Assembly: GCA_015494845.1 (NCBI GenBank)
Contig: WGAL01000364.1
Span: 1-6,435 of the forward strand
Reading direction: 5' to 3'
DNA length: 6,435 bases
Source of the DNA: Melioribacteraceae bacterium
Lineage (GTDB): Bacteria; Bacteroidota; Ignavibacteria; Ignavibacteriales; Melioribacteraceae
In this document: positions 5,859 to 6,435 of the stretch, piece by piece
Layout of the letters: each line of letters starts with the position of its first letter
How positions within the stretch are numbered: the stretch's first letter is position 1
Notes under the pieces: generated by a model
Database searches by the model: none
What the model was told of the DNA's origin: nothing
Seen by the model: the letters and a program-made list of their open reading frames with translations, nothing else
Translations under genes and position numbers: made by a program

Positions 5859-6137
5859 TTATTCTTCGTTTACGTCCAAATCATCGACAACCGCGACAAT
5901 CATTGTATTTACCGGCGCTTTTTTATGCCCTAAAATTTGTTGCACCGCGGCTCCCTCTTTTACCACAAGCACGGTGTCGTCAACTCCGGCGTCAATTAAA
6001 TCCAATGCAATCATTTCTTTTGCATCGGTGAAATTGCCATTCAAATCCACAGGTTGCACAATCAGTAATTTGTGCCCTTTCAAATACTTGTTTTTTTGAG
6101 TTGAAACAACGTTGCCTTTAACTTTGGCGAGAAACAT
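5859..6137 (-). CDS. EutN/CcmL-family microcompartment vertex-like protein
   Basis: A 92-residue protein of the EutN/CcmL family (PF03319). Characterised members form pentamers that cap the vertices of carboxysomes and metabolosomes. The N-terminus MFLAKVKGNVVSTQKNKYLK closely parallels CcmL (MKIAKVRGTVVST), and KLLIVQPVD (23-31) and PVNTMIVAVVDDLDV (75-89) match the family's other core strands. The loop usually reading GAGxGE is DAGVDD (49-54), and the usual GSSAR is EGAAVQQ (61-67), so the subunit contacts diverge. The length is normal. The ATG shares its A with the stop of the upstream membrane-protein gene (TAATG) and has no Shine-Dalgarno of its own, which indicates translational coupling. 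No BMC-domain hexamer or enzyme cargo gene is in the window. Fold assignment is firm; a role in a real microcompartment is not shown. Confidence 0.88.
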   Translation of the reverse strand: MFLAKVKGNVVSTQKNKYLKGHKLLIVQPVDLNGNFTDAKEMIALDLIDAGVDDTVLVVKEGAAVQQILGHKKAPVNTMIVAVVDDLDVNEE

Positions 6138-6418
6138 TATTTTTTATTTTTAATTAAGATTGAAACCGGAAAGAAAATCAAATACGCCGCTAGCAAAAAC
6201 AAAGGCGAATAATTCAATGCCGCGTCGCTATCCCATGGCGGAACCGACATTAAATAAAATCCGATAATCAGCGAGATAATCCCAACGACAAGAAAAATAA
6301 TATTTTTTACGCCCCAGAAATCCTTAAAAGTTACTTTACCCGCAGCGGTTCCACTTTTTGCGGATTGAGTTTGTTTATTCTGATTTTTTACATTTACGGT
6401 TTTTACAATTTTAGACAT
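6137..6418 (-). CDS. Small two-helix membrane protein, DUF3098-like
   Basis: A 93-residue protein of unknown function. Residues 1-30 are polar, rich in Lys, Gln, Asn, Ser and Thr, and probably cytoplasmic and flexible. Two hydrophobic helices follow at about 39-58 and 71-88. A short loop with PPWDSDAALNYSP joins them, and the protein ends in KNKK. The pattern of one helix ending in GFYLMS, an acidic loop and a second helix resembles DUF3098 proteins of Bacteroidota and relatives, judged from memory and not by search. The ATG at 6418 has AGGAAG a few bases upstream (6422-6427). Its stop overlaps the ATG of the EutN-like gene by one base, so the two proteins are probably made together. It may be the first gene of the string or follow others past the right edge. 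Confidence 0.8.
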   Translation of the reverse strand: MSKIVKTVNVKNQNKQTQSAKSGTAAGKVTFKDFWGVKNIIFLVVGIISLIIGFYLMSVPPWDSDAALNYSPLFLLAAYLIFFPVSILIKNKK

Positions 6419-6435
6419 TTTCTTCCTTTTTTCAG

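Noticed and set aside
1..6435. A novel defence, secretion or mobile system.
   Set aside because: Apart from the EutN-like gene and its small membrane partner, each gene belongs to a well-known housekeeping family with intact motifs; nothing in the window supports a new multi-gene system.

Overview
The window carries ordinary housekeeping genes of an AT-rich, Gram-negative-type bacterium. Pointers to the FCB superphylum (Fibrobacterota/Bacteroidota side) are a PdxB-type pyridoxal-phosphate enzyme, a SixA-type phosphatase, an NhaC-family antiporter with a signal peptide and periplasmic extension, and a two-helix small membrane protein resembling DUF3098. Several genes have clear Shine-Dalgarno sequences (GGAGG before clpP, AGAGGT before tig, AGGAAG before the last gene). 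This argues against a typical Bacteroidota member, where such sites are mostly missing, and fits Fibrobacterota or a neighbour better. The assignment is an inference; there is no rRNA or strong taxonomic marker here.

Layout. Positions 1-593 (minus) hold the N-terminal third or so of an NhaC-family antiporter that runs off the left edge. A short AT-rich divergent spacer separates it from sixA (653-1111, plus). SixA ends almost on top of the 3' end of the 4.5S/SRP RNA gene (ffs, minus, about 1120-1209). A 109-base divergent spacer with a small hairpin repeat leads to pdxB (1319-2437, plus). PdxB converges on clpP; the gap holds a strong hairpin terminator for the minus strand. From there to the right edge everything is on the minus strand. 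In transcription order it reads: small membrane protein (6418-6137), EutN/CcmL-like protein (6137-5859), dprA (5808-4690), tRNA-Leu(UAG) (4653-4569), trigger factor tig (4541-3168) and clpP (3175-2543).

How they work together. tig and clpP overlap by 8 bases and form the widely conserved chaperone/protease pair at the ribosome exit and in protein turnover; clpX does not follow. SRP RNA acts in the parallel co-translational targeting route. The tRNA-Leu gene lies only 36 and 27 bases from its neighbours, so its processing probably creates the 5' end of the tig-clpP mRNA. The membrane protein and EutN-like genes share a TAATG stop/start overlap and are probably translationally coupled. The EutN-like protein is the least expected gene, because no other microcompartment shell or cargo gene is visible.

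I found no CRISPR array, insertion sequence, prophage or toxin-antitoxin module. I see no convincing evidence for a wholly new system. The points most worth checking are the isolated EutN-like gene with its membrane-protein partner, the tRNA inside the dprA-tig string, the hairpin repeat that supplies the pdxB ribosome binding site, and the atypical FKBP-like domain of the trigger factor.
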